Part shown: piece by piece, positions 1 to 10,561 of the stretch
How positions within the stretch are numbered: position 1 is the stretch's first letter
Layout: the number at the start of each line of letters is the position of its first letter
Origin: JACKDW01 sp964621785
GTDB lineage: Bacteria; Myxococcota_A; Polyangia; Nannocystales; Nannocystaceae
Reading direction: 5' to 3'
Assembly: GCA_964621785.1 (NCBI GenBank)
Contig: CAZUPD010000030.1
Location: forward strand, 3,596 to 67,595
DNA: 64,000 nucleotides
Made by a program: the position numbers and the translations under genes
The notes under the pieces: generated by a model
What the model was told of the DNA's origin: nothing
Seen by the model: only the letters and a program-made list of their open reading frames with translations
Databases searched by the model: none

Positions 1-56
1 GGAGCAGCTAGGCGGGTTCAGAAAAATTCGAGAAACCGGGAGACGACCGGGCTGCC

Positions 57-2195
57 TCAATCGAGAGGCACCCGCATCAACTTGTAGTGGTGATTCGCAT
101 AGACCTCGCTCACTCCCTCGCGCAGCTCCCGTGGCAGCACAGACTTGAGCCGGCGGGCGTGGGCGCCCGTTGTCAGCACCCACAGGTTGTTCACCTTGCC
201 GTCATTGAGTTGCTGTTGCACATACTCGTTGAGCTCGGCCCGGTTTTGTTCCTTGAGCACCCAGACGTCCGCCTTCGTAAAGAGCGTCTCGCCGCGGTAG
301 TAAAACCACCAGCTCAACAGGGGCTCATCGGGCCCCCGCAGTTGGTAATAGGTTCGCACAGCCGAGCGTTGTGACCATTCCTCCGAAACCGCCGGCAGGT
401 AGTCCATCAGCACGTAGCCCGTCGTCAGCAGCCCCGAGATCAGCATCGTCACCACCGCGACACGGGCGCGTCGCAGGCTCCACAGCAGCAGGCCGAGGCC
501 GAACAGCAGGCCGCACCAGAGCAAGGACGTGACCTCGGGAGCGCCCTTGTTCCACATACCTGTATAGAGATAGGTCGTCAGGTGGGCCAACCATGCCGGC
601 TGTACCGTCGCGTCCCGCAAAATAAGTGCAAGTACAATGAGACCAAATCCGGTGCACACCCAACGCGTGCGCCGATCCTCGCCCTGCTCGTGCCGATCGT
701 GCACGCGGTCGGCCAGCCACAACCCGATCAGAATCGCCACCGGCGGCAGACAGGGCAGCAGATAGTGGTAGTACTTGGTGATGCTGTAGGTCAGGATCCC
801 AAAACTGAGGACAAACCACAGCAGTGCGAGACGCCGCAGTTCCTGGGTCGGCGTCGGCTTTGCCTCGGCGTTGTCGCGGACAAAGGCACGCCGCAGGTTG
901 CCCCAAATCGCCGCCGGCAACAGGGCCGCCCACGGGAGGCCCGCCAAACCGAGTGTACGTACATAAAACCCAAAACTACCGACCGCCTGTTCCTGTTCCC
1001 CCGAGGCAAACCGCGCGAGGTTGTTGACCACGATCAGCTCGGCAAAAAAATTCCACCCGCGGTAGACGATCATCGCGTGGTGCCAGGGAAACGAGGTCAC
1101 GACAAACAGCAGCGTCCCCAACCCGAGCATGCTGTGGCGGATGAGTCGCAGGCGCCCGCTGACAAACATGTGCCCGAGCACCAACAGCCCGATGAGTCCC
1201 GGTCCGATGAGGCCCTTGCCCATCGCCGAGACCCCGGCCGCGAGGTACATGATCCCCATCCAAGCCTGGGAGCGCCGGCGAAATCGCAAACTGAGAAGCA
1301 GACACAGGGCGCTGACACCCCAGTAAAACCACATTGTCATGCCGACCTGCCACAGCGTGAACAGGTTGGGCACGCCGGGTCGCTGGGGAAACTGCGACAC
1401 CCGGATCCGCGTCACCTCGGCGAGGACGTGGTGGTGCATCACGGCGATCGGGATCGCGGCAACAACGATGAATGTACAAATAAATCCGAGATAGGCGCGA
1501 TCCCACGGGATCGTCAGTGCCCGCAGCCTCCCCAGTAATCCGCGTGCCGGTCCGTCGGTGTCGCGCGTGAGCGGTCGGCGATGCAGGTCGCGGTCGGGGC
1601 CCAACGTCGCCAGGGCCCAGGCGCCAAAGGCCACCACCACCGGGGCGACAAAAAACATGTCGGTCAGCGCTTGGCGGGTGACAATCGCCCACTGCGGCAT
1701 GGTTGACAGCACCAGCGCTGTGGTGATCCCCGCGGTCCGGGCGTGGGCGGGCGTGGGTCGCACCAAGTGTCCCGAAGCGTCGCAGGGCGAGCGCAGACGC
1801 CAGACGACAAACCCGGCAAACGCAGCCGTCAACAGACCGGTGAGCAACGAGGGCAACCGCAGGGCGAGCTCGGGCCACAGCGGCTGCACCATCTCGTCAG
1901 CCGCCGCACCAGTGCCGACACCAAACAACTTCATGCTGGCCGCCATCAGCCAAAACGGAAGTGCAGGTTTGGACCAAAACGTAGTCTCGGCGCGCCCGTC
2001 GGGGCCGGTGCCCGGCTGCCACCACAGGTCGAGAGGATCGTGGCGCACAAGGATCTGTCGCGCAACTTCCCCGTAGTGGGTCTCCCACGGATCCCACGGA
2101 CCGCAGGCGGCGATCGAGACCGAATAGACGGCGACCACAATCGCCGCGAGCACAGCGATCACAAGCCAACTCGGAAGCTGCGTCAGCCGGGACAT
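57..2195 (-). CDS. GT-C type membrane glycosyltransferase (ArnT/PMT-like, family 39/83)
   Basis: About 712 residues, polytopic membrane protein. A first membrane segment (about residues 9-30) is followed by an acidic motif DPWETHYGEVAR (D35, E38, E43). That is where ArnT and protein-mannosyltransferase relatives place their catalytic acidic residue in the first periplasmic loop. A second family-like motif, KYYHYLLPCLPPVAIL, lies in the C-terminal half. Such enzymes move a sugar from a polyprenyl-phosphate donor to lipid or protein outside the inner membrane; the acceptor cannot be told. The open frame extends upstream to 2246, but the first residues there are arginine-rich and unlike a membrane anchor, so the ATG at 2193-2195 is preferred. 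It is divergent from the lipoprotein gene at 2462. Confidence 0.75.
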   Translation of the reverse strand: MSRLTQLPSWLVIAVLAAIVVAVYSVSIAACGPWDPWETHYGEVARQILVRHDPLDLWWQPGTGPDGRAETTFWSKPALPFWLMAASMKLFGVGTGAAADEMVQPLWPELALRLPSLLTGLLTAAFAGFVVWRLRSPCDASGHLVRPTPAHARTAGITTALVLSTMPQWAIVTRQALTDMFFVAPVVVAFGAWALATLGPDRDLHRRPLTRDTDGPARGLLGRLRALTIPWDRAYLGFICTFIVVAAIPIAVMHHHVLAEVTRIRVSQFPQRPGVPNLFTLWQVGMTMWFYWGVSALCLLLSLRFRRRSQAWMGIMYLAAGVSAMGKGLIGPGLIGLLVLGHMFVSGRLRLIRHSMLGLGTLLFVVTSFPWHHAMIVYRGWNFFAELIVVNNLARFASGEQEQAVGSFGFYVRTLGLAGLPWAALLPAAIWGNLRRAFVRDNAEAKPTPTQELRRLALLWFVLSFGILTYSITKYYHYLLPCLPPVAILIGLWLADRVHDRHEQGEDRRTRWVCTGFGLIVLALILRDATVQPAWLAHLTTYLYTGMWNKGAPEVTSLLWCGLLFGLGLLLWSLRRARVAVVTMLISGLLTTGYVLMDYLPAVSEEWSQRSAVRTYYQLRGPDEPLLSWWFYYRGETLFTKADVWVLKEQNRAELNEYVQQQLNDGKVNNLWVLTTGAHARRLKSVLPRELREGVSEVYANHHYKLMRVPLD

Positions 2196-2461
2196 CACAC
2201 GCGCACGCACGCAGCGAGAAGTACCGTAGCCCGGACTTCTCACCAAGTTTCAAGGAGCGAGGAAACGTGCGTTGGCGAGTGAGCGCACAGCACGTTGAAG
2301 GGGTCAAAAGTTGGCCGAGGACATACCGATCCAGTGAACCGCGGGGAAGTCACCTCGGGGTCTGCCAGATCGGCCGGTTGCCTTTTGCCGGGTCGCGACC
2401 GCATCCACGCAAATCGGAACCGAAGATCGGTCCGGTCGGTGATCCGTTGTAGCCTCTCCGG

Positions 2462-3862
2462 GTGCAGTGGACAGCGACAGTGCGATGGTTTGGAGTCTGG
2501 CTCGTACTCGCGGCCTGCCGAGGCGAGCCCAAACCCAAAACTGTGCCGGCGAACCCCCAGCCCCAAACCTCCGCCCCCGCACCGAAGTCGGGGGTCGATG
2601 ACGAGGCCCATCGCGTCGTGTTCGCCGACCGGATCGCCTACAGCTACGTCCTGCTACTCGGCGAGGAGGTGCGGGAAATGTCTGCGCCGACCAAAGACCA
2701 GCTGCGGGAACTGGTACGCCGGGCGTTTCCCGGACGCGAGCACGACGAAGAGGTCCAGCTGCTGCTCGGACTCATCGAAGCGGAGCAACCGGACGAAGGT
2801 GGGCCGATCCTGAACGCACCGGAACTCCCCCCAAAGCCGGGTTCGGAGGAGGCCGAATCCACACAACCCGGTGCACCGGACGGGACATCCGACCGAGCCA
2901 AAGGCGAGGGCGAACCAGCGGATGCCCCTTCTACAGATCAAGTCGGCGAGGCGGTTGCACAGGCCCAAGCAGCGATCGCTGGCGACGAAATAGATGTAGA
3001 AGCACGGGAGTCGCTCCGCCGCAAACGTCGACTCACCGACCTCCTCGGACTCGATGTCGAACTCCATCCGCTCCACCCCAAAGACGCCAAGGATGCGATC
3101 GTCGATCTCGAGATTCTGCGCGAGCCGATCCTCGCCCGCGACCTCAGCCCCGAACAGCTCGCGTCGCTCGAGCGCCGGACCTGGGCCCTGGTCGTGCGGG
3201 CCCGCTACCGCAACCAACACGGCGTCCGCGGGTTGCGGTTGTTGCAGACGATCGTCCGTCTGTTGGCCGAACAACAAAACGCCCTGATCCACGATCCAGA
3301 CACCCGCGAAACCGTCACCCGCGAGACGTTTACCCGCACCCGTCTGCAGACCAAGCTCGGCAACGTCGCCGACCAGATCCCCGTAGTCCCATTTCAAGAT
3401 CCTGCACATACAATCGCTGGTAAACCTGCTGTCCGACTCGCCACCCGCGGGATGCGACGGTTCGGCAGCGTCGACATCGAACTCGCCGGACTGCCCGCCG
3501 ATCCCCAGGTCCTGCAACAGGCGACCCACTTCGTCTACGGAGTGGCATTCAACCTGATCAAGTTAGGCGTCTACGACCGTTCGGGCTACGCAGCCGAGCT
3601 GCCAGAGGCGATCCACATCCACTACAAAGACTGCGCCCAGGCCTATGCGAGCCGCGACGAGAAACTGCCGCGGTGCGCCGACTGTCCCGAGGAGGTGCGG
3701 GTGCACCTGGTGGAACGACCACCTGAACAGCACGATACACAGGGACATGTGGTCGCAAGAGTAGTAGCGCCGCGACACGTCAGCGACGCACCAGACTACG
3801 ATCAAACCCAGTGGGTCCGCGAGGCGCTCGCGCGGGTGCTGGGGCCCCATGAGCCCGGCTGA
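2462..3862 (+). CDS. Putative lipoprotein, unknown function
   Basis: 466 residues starting at a GTG. A short hydrophobic leader ends in a lipobox (LVLAAC, Cys19), followed by a Lys/Pro-rich linker typical of exported lipoproteins. The next 130 residues are acidic and Pro-rich. The rest, from about residue 165, is a folded-looking charged region with no family I recognise. A CADC cysteine pair lies near residue 402. A near-match of the iterated palindrome (CTGCACATACAA, 3402-3413) falls inside the gene where the protein reads PAHTI. The gene stands alone: divergent from the glycosyltransferase upstream and separated from the next gene by more than 300 bases. Confidence 0.65.
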   Translation: MQWTATVRWFGVWLVLAACRGEPKPKTVPANPQPQTSAPAPKSGVDDEAHRVVFADRIAYSYVLLLGEEVREMSAPTKDQLRELVRRAFPGREHDEEVQLLLGLIEAEQPDEGGPILNAPELPPKPGSEEAESTQPGAPDGTSDRAKGEGEPADAPSTDQVGEAVAQAQAAIAGDEIDVEARESLRRKRRLTDLLGLDVELHPLHPKDAKDAIVDLEILREPILARDLSPEQLASLERRTWALVVRARYRNQHGVRGLRLLQTIVRLLAEQQNALIHDPDTRETVTRETFTRTRLQTKLGNVADQIPVVPFQDPAHTIAGKPAVRLATRGMRRFGSVDIELAGLPADPQVLQQATHFVYGVAFNLIKLGVYDRSGYAAELPEAIHIHYKDCAQAYASRDEKLPRCADCPEEVRVHLVERPPEQHDTQGHVVARVVAPRHVSDAPDYDQTQWVREALARVLGPHEPG

Positions 3863-4189
3863 GTTCTAGTCGCGTATGGAGGCATGGGGTACAGTTTGCA
3901 GATCGCACGACTGATTCGTCGCGGCCTGCCACAGGCAACTTTGAAATTGTCTGTGAGTGGCCAACAAGCAGACGCTGAGATTTCGCCAAACGGGGACATC
4001 TCAATCTCTACCGGTGTCCCACGACAGAATCCTGGCGAGGCCCTCAAACCGCGAGAGCCCAAGCACGGACCTCAACGGTCAGTCGCGGCCCGGACCCTTT
4101 GCCTGGCGAGTAAACAACTCCGCGATTTTTAAAACCCGACCGATGTTCCGGCGACAGAAACGATCCGCGACCTGCTACTCTCCGCCGCC
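3863..4189. other. Intergenic region with a copy of a dispersed repeat
   Basis: 327 bases. The only open frame (3884-4132, 82 codons) has no family resemblance and is not called. Bases about 4070-4137 resemble 30669-30735 (roughly three quarters identical by eye), including a shared GTCGCGGCCC core and an ending of the type CTCCGCGAT followed by T/A-rich bases. This looks like one copy of a dispersed intergenic repeat. The AT-rich end could hold the promoter of the gene at 4190. Confidence 0.4.
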
Positions 4190-4576
4190 ATGAGTCCCCG
4201 TCCTATCCTCTCTGAAGATGCTCGTACCCCTGAAGTCGCCCGGTTTACTGCCAACTTCCATGGCGACGTCATTGCCGAAATCACCCAAGCTATCGCCCAG
4301 CAGCCGGTTGTCGTCGTTGGCATGGCTCAAAACCCCTTCGTTAAAAAGGCTCGCAAAGCGCTTCAAGCCGCTGGGATCGACTTTCACTACTTGGAGTACG
4401 GGAGCTACTTTAAAGGTTGGCGGCGTCGACTGGCCATCAAGATGTGGAGCGGGTGGCCGACCTTTCCCCAGGTATATGTCCGCGGCACCTTGGTCGGTGG
4501 ATTTGACGATGTCGAACGTGCCCTTGGCGATGGGTCGTTGCGCGAACTTTTGGAACGACACGACAGCGCGGCCTAG
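4190..4576 (+). CDS. Glutaredoxin-like protein lacking active-site cysteines
   Basis: 128 residues with a thioredoxin-fold glutaredoxin domain over about residues 25-120. The glutathione-binding features are kept: TFPQV with the cis-proline, and a GGFDDV turn. The place of the CPYC or CGFS active site instead reads AQNPFVKKA, so both the nucleophilic and resolving cysteines are missing; there is no cysteine anywhere in the protein. Normal thiol-disulfide exchange is therefore not expected. It could bind glutathione or an Fe-S cofactor without catalysis, or act as a scaffold. A complete CGFS monothiol glutaredoxin is encoded at 18789-19109, so this is a divergent paralogue. A strong hairpin follows the stop. 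Confidence 0.75.
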   Translation: MSPRPILSEDARTPEVARFTANFHGDVIAEITQAIAQQPVVVVGMAQNPFVKKARKALQAAGIDFHYLEYGSYFKGWRRRLAIKMWSGWPTFPQVYVRGTLVGGFDDVERALGDGSLRELLERHDSAA

Positions 4577-4583
4577 CCCGCTT

Positions 4584-4626
4584 CGCAGCTCTGCACATAT
4601 TGGTGCACATACAAATTAGAGCTGCG
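4584..4626. terminator. Hairpin after the glutaredoxin-like gene, palindrome copy in its loop
   Basis: A perfect 9-bp inverted repeat (CGCAGCTCT at 4584-4592, AGAGCTGCG at 4618-4626) encloses a 25-base loop. The loop carries CTGCACATATTG and GTGCACATACAA, the latter an 11/12 match to TTGYANNTRCAA. It lies between convergent genes (stops at 4576 and 4637). There is no T-run, so its role as a terminator is inferred from position. Confidence 0.5.
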
Positions 4627-4636
4627 TCGGATCCTC

Positions 4637-5497
4637 TCAATAACCGCAGGGGACCCAGCGAAACGTTCCTTCACGCACGATCACGGCCTCGGCGGCATCT
4701 GTCCCGGAGTACACAAGTGCATCGTGTCCAAGTTGCATCCCGCGGGCGCAGGCTGTTTGTCTGTGGGCGGGTGACACCCAAATCGCCAACCCGCGCCAAT
4801 CGGCCAAGAGCTGTTGGTGCCCGTCGGATGTCCAGATCCGTTGGTTTTGCTCGTCGAGCTCCCAATCATCCGCGGGTAGCAACACCGCCTTGCCTGCCCC
4901 GACCTGTAACGTCCCGGCGCGACTGGTGAACAGGACAACCCCCAGGGCCGAGTTACGGATGACGACGGCGACCGTATCCGGCTGCTGGTCACCGTCGAGA
5001 TCTCCGGTTTGAATGCAGGAGGGTTTGCGTGTGCAATGCAGTTGTAGTTTTGGGTCGAGGCTTCGCAGGGCGGCCGTTACGGACTTGCGCGTTGGCGTGG
5101 GCACCGGGTGTTTCGTGTGATTGGTGGTGTCTCTCGGAGCAGGTTCGACATTCGATCCGGCAACCGTAACTCCGGACTGACCGGACTCGTGGGACTTTTG
5201 CTCGACTGCTCCGGACTGGTCGTGCGCGACAGGGCTGATACCTGGCTGCGCGTGCTCGGCACGCTGCTCACCGACTCCCGACCTTTCGTCGACACCCGGC
5301 CGGCCTGCACCCGATTGCGCCTGTTTGTCGGAATCCTGCTCGCCCGCCTGGGAATCGCCGCCCGCATTCGCAACCTCGCCCGCAGCGTTCGGGGGTTGTG
5401 CCGATCTCGAGGACGTGGGCGGGGCACAGGCCGCAACTGCAACGACCCACACATACCCGATCAGTTCACCAAGATTTCGCCTGCGGCTCATATGCAC
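4637..5497 (-). CDS. Putative lipoprotein with FG-GAP/VCBS-like motif
   Basis: 286 residues. An arginine-rich N-terminus and hydrophobic segment end in VAVAAC (Cys24), a lipoprotein signal. Residues about 25-135 are a low-complexity Gln/Ser/Gly/Glu-rich linker. The C-terminal half contains GDLDGDQQPD, the calcium-loop type motif of FG-GAP/VCBS repeats, and ends in a compact domain with two further cysteines. Probably surface or periplasmic; function unknown. An internal ATG two codons downstream (5491) is an equally good start. It is convergent with the glutaredoxin-like gene. Confidence 0.65.
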   Translation of the reverse strand: MHMSRRRNLGELIGYVWVVAVAACAPPTSSRSAQPPNAAGEVANAGGDSQAGEQDSDKQAQSGAGRPGVDERSGVGEQRAEHAQPGISPVAHDQSGAVEQKSHESGQSGVTVAGSNVEPAPRDTTNHTKHPVPTPTRKSVTAALRSLDPKLQLHCTRKPSCIQTGDLDGDQQPDTVAVVIRNSALGVVLFTSRAGTLQVGAGKAVLLPADDWELDEQNQRIWTSDGHQQLLADWRGLAIWVSPAHRQTACARGMQLGHDALVYSGTDAAEAVIVREGTFRWVPCGY

Positions 5498-5620
5498 CGA
5501 ACCCCGGAGCGCTCTTCAGTGTCTGCGCCCGATCGTGATTCGGTTGCAAACGAACCCGTGACCAAGTCCCATGCGCGGACGATACCCGAAGCCCCGACTT
5601 CGGTATACTGATTCCCGGCC

Positions 5621-5902
5621 ATGCCCTACGTCGAATACGCCTGTGAAGGCCGGCTGCTATTTCGCACCGAGACTTCGGAAAATTCCCAGTTTGTCCCGCG
5701 CGTCAATGAGATCGTTGTCATCGACGACATCCCCTACTTGGTTGTCGATGTCGAATACTGGGCCCGGCGACTCGGATCGAACGATCGCCGGCTCGTGTGG
5801 CCGACGGTGTACGTGGTGCCGATGCACAACGAAGAGTGGGAGCGCCGACGCGAACGCAGAATTGTGCGAGCGCCACCCGAAAAACCGCCCAAACGCTACT
5901 AG
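5621..5902 (+). CDS. Small conserved-looking protein, unknown function
   Basis: 93 residues, no signal peptide. Composition alternates beta-prone stretches (EIVVIDDIPYLVVDVEYWAR), suggesting a small beta-barrel or SH3-like fold, and ends in a basic, arginine-rich tail. Codon use follows the G/C-rich third positions of the neighbours, which supports a real gene. It precedes RNase Z on the same strand with a 194-base gap. No family assigned. Confidence 0.6.
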   Translation: MPYVEYACEGRLLFRTETSENSQFVPRVNEIVVIDDIPYLVVDVEYWARRLGSNDRRLVWPTVYVVPMHNEEWERRRERRIVRAPPEKPPKRY

Positions 5903-6096
5903 CCGGCACTCCTCACAACTTCGACGCGCCGGTAAAACGGTGGCACGGGCAACCTTTGAGTCGGGAGAAGTTGCTGCGACGCGAACCACTGCGCGATCCC
6001 GATTGCAGCTGTTAGAGCGCGCCCATGCAACTCGTGCCAGGGCCCGGGCTAGCTGCCCGCCGAACAATCTGATACACGAGCCGGACGTAGCGTCCC

Positions 6097-7014
6097 ATGT
6101 CTGCCCGCGAACTTATCGTCCTCGGCACAGCCAGCCAGGTGCCCACCCGTTACCGCAATCACAACGGCTACCTCCTGCGTTGGGATGCGGAGGGGTTTTT
6201 GTTTGACCCGGGTGAGGGCACCCAGCGCCAGATGGTCTATGCCAACGTCGCCTCCACGGCGATCACCCGGATCTGCATCACCCATTTTCACGGCGATCAC
6301 TGCTTGGGCCTCGCTGGCATCTCGCAGCGGATTTCCCTCGACGGTGCCCCCCACCCCGTCCACGTCTACTATCCGGCTTCGGGCCAAGTGTATTACGAGC
6401 GCCTGCGCAAGGCCTCGATCTTCCACGACGTCGCCACGGTGGTCCCGCACCCGATCCGCGACCCTGGGGTGATCATGGACGATGCCAAGGACCTCAGCAT
6501 GTCCGCCCTGCGTCTGAGTCACAGTGTCGAGGCCTGGGGCTATCGCCTGCAAGAAGCCGACGGCCGCCGCATGTTGCCCAAAAAGTTGGCCGAGCATGGC
6601 ATCCGCGGGCCCAACATCCGCACGCTCATGCAACAGGGCGAGATCGAAGTCGACGGCAACAAAGTCAAACTCGAAGATGTCAGCGTGGCGCGCCCGGGAC
6701 AGTCCGTCGCCTTCGTCATGGATACCCGCATGTGTGACAACGCTATCGAGCTCGCCCGTGGCGTCGACATGTTGATCTGCGAGTCGACCTATCTGGGCTG
6801 CGACGCCGACAAGGCCCACGCCCACGGGCACCTCACCGCTGGCCAAGCCGCGACGATCGCCAAGGAAGCCGGCGCCCGCAAACTCGTGCTCACCCACTTC
6901 TCGCAGCGCTACCCGTCGATCAAACCGTTTGTCGAAGAGGCCAGCAAGATCCACAGCGATGTCGTGGCGGTGGCCGACGGCGATGTCGTAGCGGTTCCCA
7001 AGCGCAAGGGCTGA
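6097..7014 (+). CDS. rnz: Ribonuclease Z (tRNA 3' endonuclease)
   Basis: 305 residues of metallo-beta-lactamase fold. The signature HFHGDHCLG (His63, His65, Asp67, His68) binds the zinc pair, and LTHFSQRY near the C-terminus supplies the last His motif. The GTASQVPTRYRN N-terminus is typical of RNase Z. The enzyme cuts the 3' trailer from tRNA precursors in the cytoplasm. Length matches the short bacterial form. An exact copy of the iterated palindrome lies 49 bases past the stop. Confidence 0.9.
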   Translation: MSARELIVLGTASQVPTRYRNHNGYLLRWDAEGFLFDPGEGTQRQMVYANVASTAITRICITHFHGDHCLGLAGISQRISLDGAPHPVHVYYPASGQVYYERLRKASIFHDVATVVPHPIRDPGVIMDDAKDLSMSALRLSHSVEAWGYRLQEADGRRMLPKKLAEHGIRGPNIRTLMQQGEIEVDGNKVKLEDVSVARPGQSVAFVMDTRMCDNAIELARGVDMLICESTYLGCDADKAHAHGHLTAGQAATIAKEAGARKLVLTHFSQRYPSIKPFVEEASKIHSDVVAVADGDVVAVPKRKG

Positions 7015-7416
7015 TCGGGCACGGTTCGACCCGATGCGAACAGCCGACCGACGCCGAAACAATTGCAGATACAATTTTTGGTTCCGTGAGAGGCGTCTCT
7101 GAACATAGCATTTGATTGTACCTGCATCTTCACCACACCGCCCAACACCCCCGACCGAAACCAAGCGGCTCACATCCTATTTCAGTTGTATCATCAACGA
7201 AACGTCTCCGCACTGGTACACGGGTCAAAGAACGTCCGATCGTTTCATTCTTGCTGTGAAACCCACTGCACGGCCCTTCACGAGGTGATCTGCAACGGAC
7301 ATGTCCGCTCGGATGACGTGGCGGGCGAAACTTCGTTCTTATAAAGAAACTCGGCCAGCTCTCGCCCCACATCCGGGGTGGTCGCCCGCGGCTGTGGGTG
7401 GTAACGTGCGCGCCCA
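7015..7416. other. Intergenic region with two palindrome copies
   Basis: 402 bases without a credible gene. It holds TTGCAGATACAA (7063-7074, exact) and TTGTACCTGCAT (7116-7127, one mismatch), 41 bases apart, and an 11-mer TGTATCATCAA (7197-7207) repeated at 19302-19312. The last 200 bases should contain the carboxylase operon promoter, but no clear -35/-10 pair stands out. Confidence 0.5.
7063..7074. repeat. Exact TTGYANNTRCAA palindrome
   Basis: TTGCAGATACAA, intergenic, 49 bases after the rnz stop codon. Confidence 0.7.
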
Positions 7417-8793
7417 ATGGAGCGCGAAATTCCGCGGCCCCCCTCACCACCCCGGCTGTTTCACCGACTGCTGATTGCCAACCGCGGCGAGGTTGCGGTG
7501 CGGATCGCACGTGCCTGTGATGCACTGGGGATCACCCCTGTGTTTGCCGCCTCGGCTGCCGACTGCGACGCCGCCCACCTGCGCGAGCGCGAAGTTGTGT
7601 GTATCGGCCGTGCGCGGGCCAGCGAGAGCTATTTGAATATGCAAGCTCTCGTCCAGGCCGCGCGCCAGACCCGGTGTACCGCCGTCCATCCCGGCTGGGG
7701 TTTCTTGGCTGAAAACCCGACCTTTGCCGCCCTGTGCGAGGCCCACGGGCTCTCGTTTTTGGGCCCTCCACCGGCCGTGATGCGACTGATGGGCAAAAAA
7801 ACCCCCGCCCGCCAGGCGATGAAAGCCGCCGGTCTCACGCTCATTCCCGGCAGCGACGGGATCCTCGACAGTGTCGACTTGGCCCGCGAAGTCGCCGCCC
7901 AAGTCGGTTATCCCGTCCTGCTCAAGGCCGAAAGTGGTGGCGGCGGTCGGGGGATGCGAGTCGCCCGCAGCGACGAAGACATTGCAGCTGCATACAACGA
8001 CGCCCAAGCCGAGGCCCGGGCAGCATTTGCCGACGACCGCCTGTACTTGGAACGCCTGATCGAGGGCGGTCGCCACGTCGAAATCCAGATCATGGCCGAC
8101 CGCTACGGCAACGTCGTGCACCTCGGTGAACGCGACTGCTCTATTCAGCGCAACCACCAAAAACTGATCGAAGAGTCACCCTCACCAGTGCTCTCGGCCG
8201 ACGAACGCGAACGCACCCTCGAGGCCGCTGCCGCTGCCGCTTCCCACATCGGCTATGTCGGCGCCGGGACCATGGAGTTCCTGCTCGACCGCGACGGCGT
8301 GCTGCGATTTATGGAGATGAACACCCGTCTGCAAGTCGAGCACTGCGTATCCGAAGAGCGCACCGGTATCGACTTGGTCGCCGAGCAAATCCGCGTCGCC
8401 GCCGGCCATCGGTTATCGCTACGCCAACCGGACATCACGTTTACCGGCCACGCGATCGAGTGCCGGATCAACGCCGAGGATCCGTCCGACAACTTCCGAC
8501 CTGCCCCGGGGGTCATCCGCGAGTGGGTCGTCCCCACCGGCCCGGGGATCCGTATCGATACCCATGTCCACCCCGGCTATGAAATTCCGCCCCACTACGA
8601 CAGTTTGATCTGCAAGGTGATCACCTCGGGGCAAACCCGCGAGCAGGCGGTCGCACGGATGGTCGAGGCACTCCAGGGCCTGACCTGCGTCGGGGTCCCG
8701 ACCACAATTCCCATGCACTTACAAATTTTGCGCTCGCCGAAATTTCTCGCCCACGACTACGACACCCGCAGCATTCCCGGGTGGCCGGCGTAG
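7417..8793 (+). CDS. Acyl-CoA carboxylase, biotin carboxylase subunit
   Basis: 458 residues, a full biotin carboxylase. N-terminal domain starts LLIANRGEVAVRIARAC; the ATP-grasp domain carries the glycine-rich KAESGGGGRGMR loop and the catalytic stretch FMEMNTRLQVEH; the C-terminal domain is complete. It uses ATP and bicarbonate to carboxylate the biotin of the carrier protein encoded two genes downstream. Three genes follow in order (biotin carboxylase, carboxyltransferase, biotin carrier) with gaps of 33 and 1 bases, so one operon is likely. The carboxyltransferase type points to a propionyl-, methylcrotonyl- or similar acyl-CoA substrate rather than the AccABCD acetyl-CoA enzyme; the exact substrate is open. 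Confidence 0.88.
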   Translation: MEREIPRPPSPPRLFHRLLIANRGEVAVRIARACDALGITPVFAASAADCDAAHLREREVVCIGRARASESYLNMQALVQAARQTRCTAVHPGWGFLAENPTFAALCEAHGLSFLGPPPAVMRLMGKKTPARQAMKAAGLTLIPGSDGILDSVDLAREVAAQVGYPVLLKAESGGGGRGMRVARSDEDIAAAYNDAQAEARAAFADDRLYLERLIEGGRHVEIQIMADRYGNVVHLGERDCSIQRNHQKLIEESPSPVLSADERERTLEAAAAAASHIGYVGAGTMEFLLDRDGVLRFMEMNTRLQVEHCVSEERTGIDLVAEQIRVAAGHRLSLRQPDITFTGHAIECRINAEDPSDNFRPAPGVIREWVVPTGPGIRIDTHVHPGYEIPPHYDSLICKVITSGQTREQAVARMVEALQGLTCVGVPTTIPMHLQILRSPKFLAHDYDTRSIPGWPA

Positions 8794-8826
8794 TTTGCAA
8801 CGCGACGAACAAGTTTAGGAACGAAG

Positions 8827-10560
<1,734 letters not shown>

Positions 10561-10561
10561 T

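Noticed and set aside
3884..4132. 82-codon open frame
   Set aside because: No family resemblance, and it overlaps a dispersed intergenic repeat copy.
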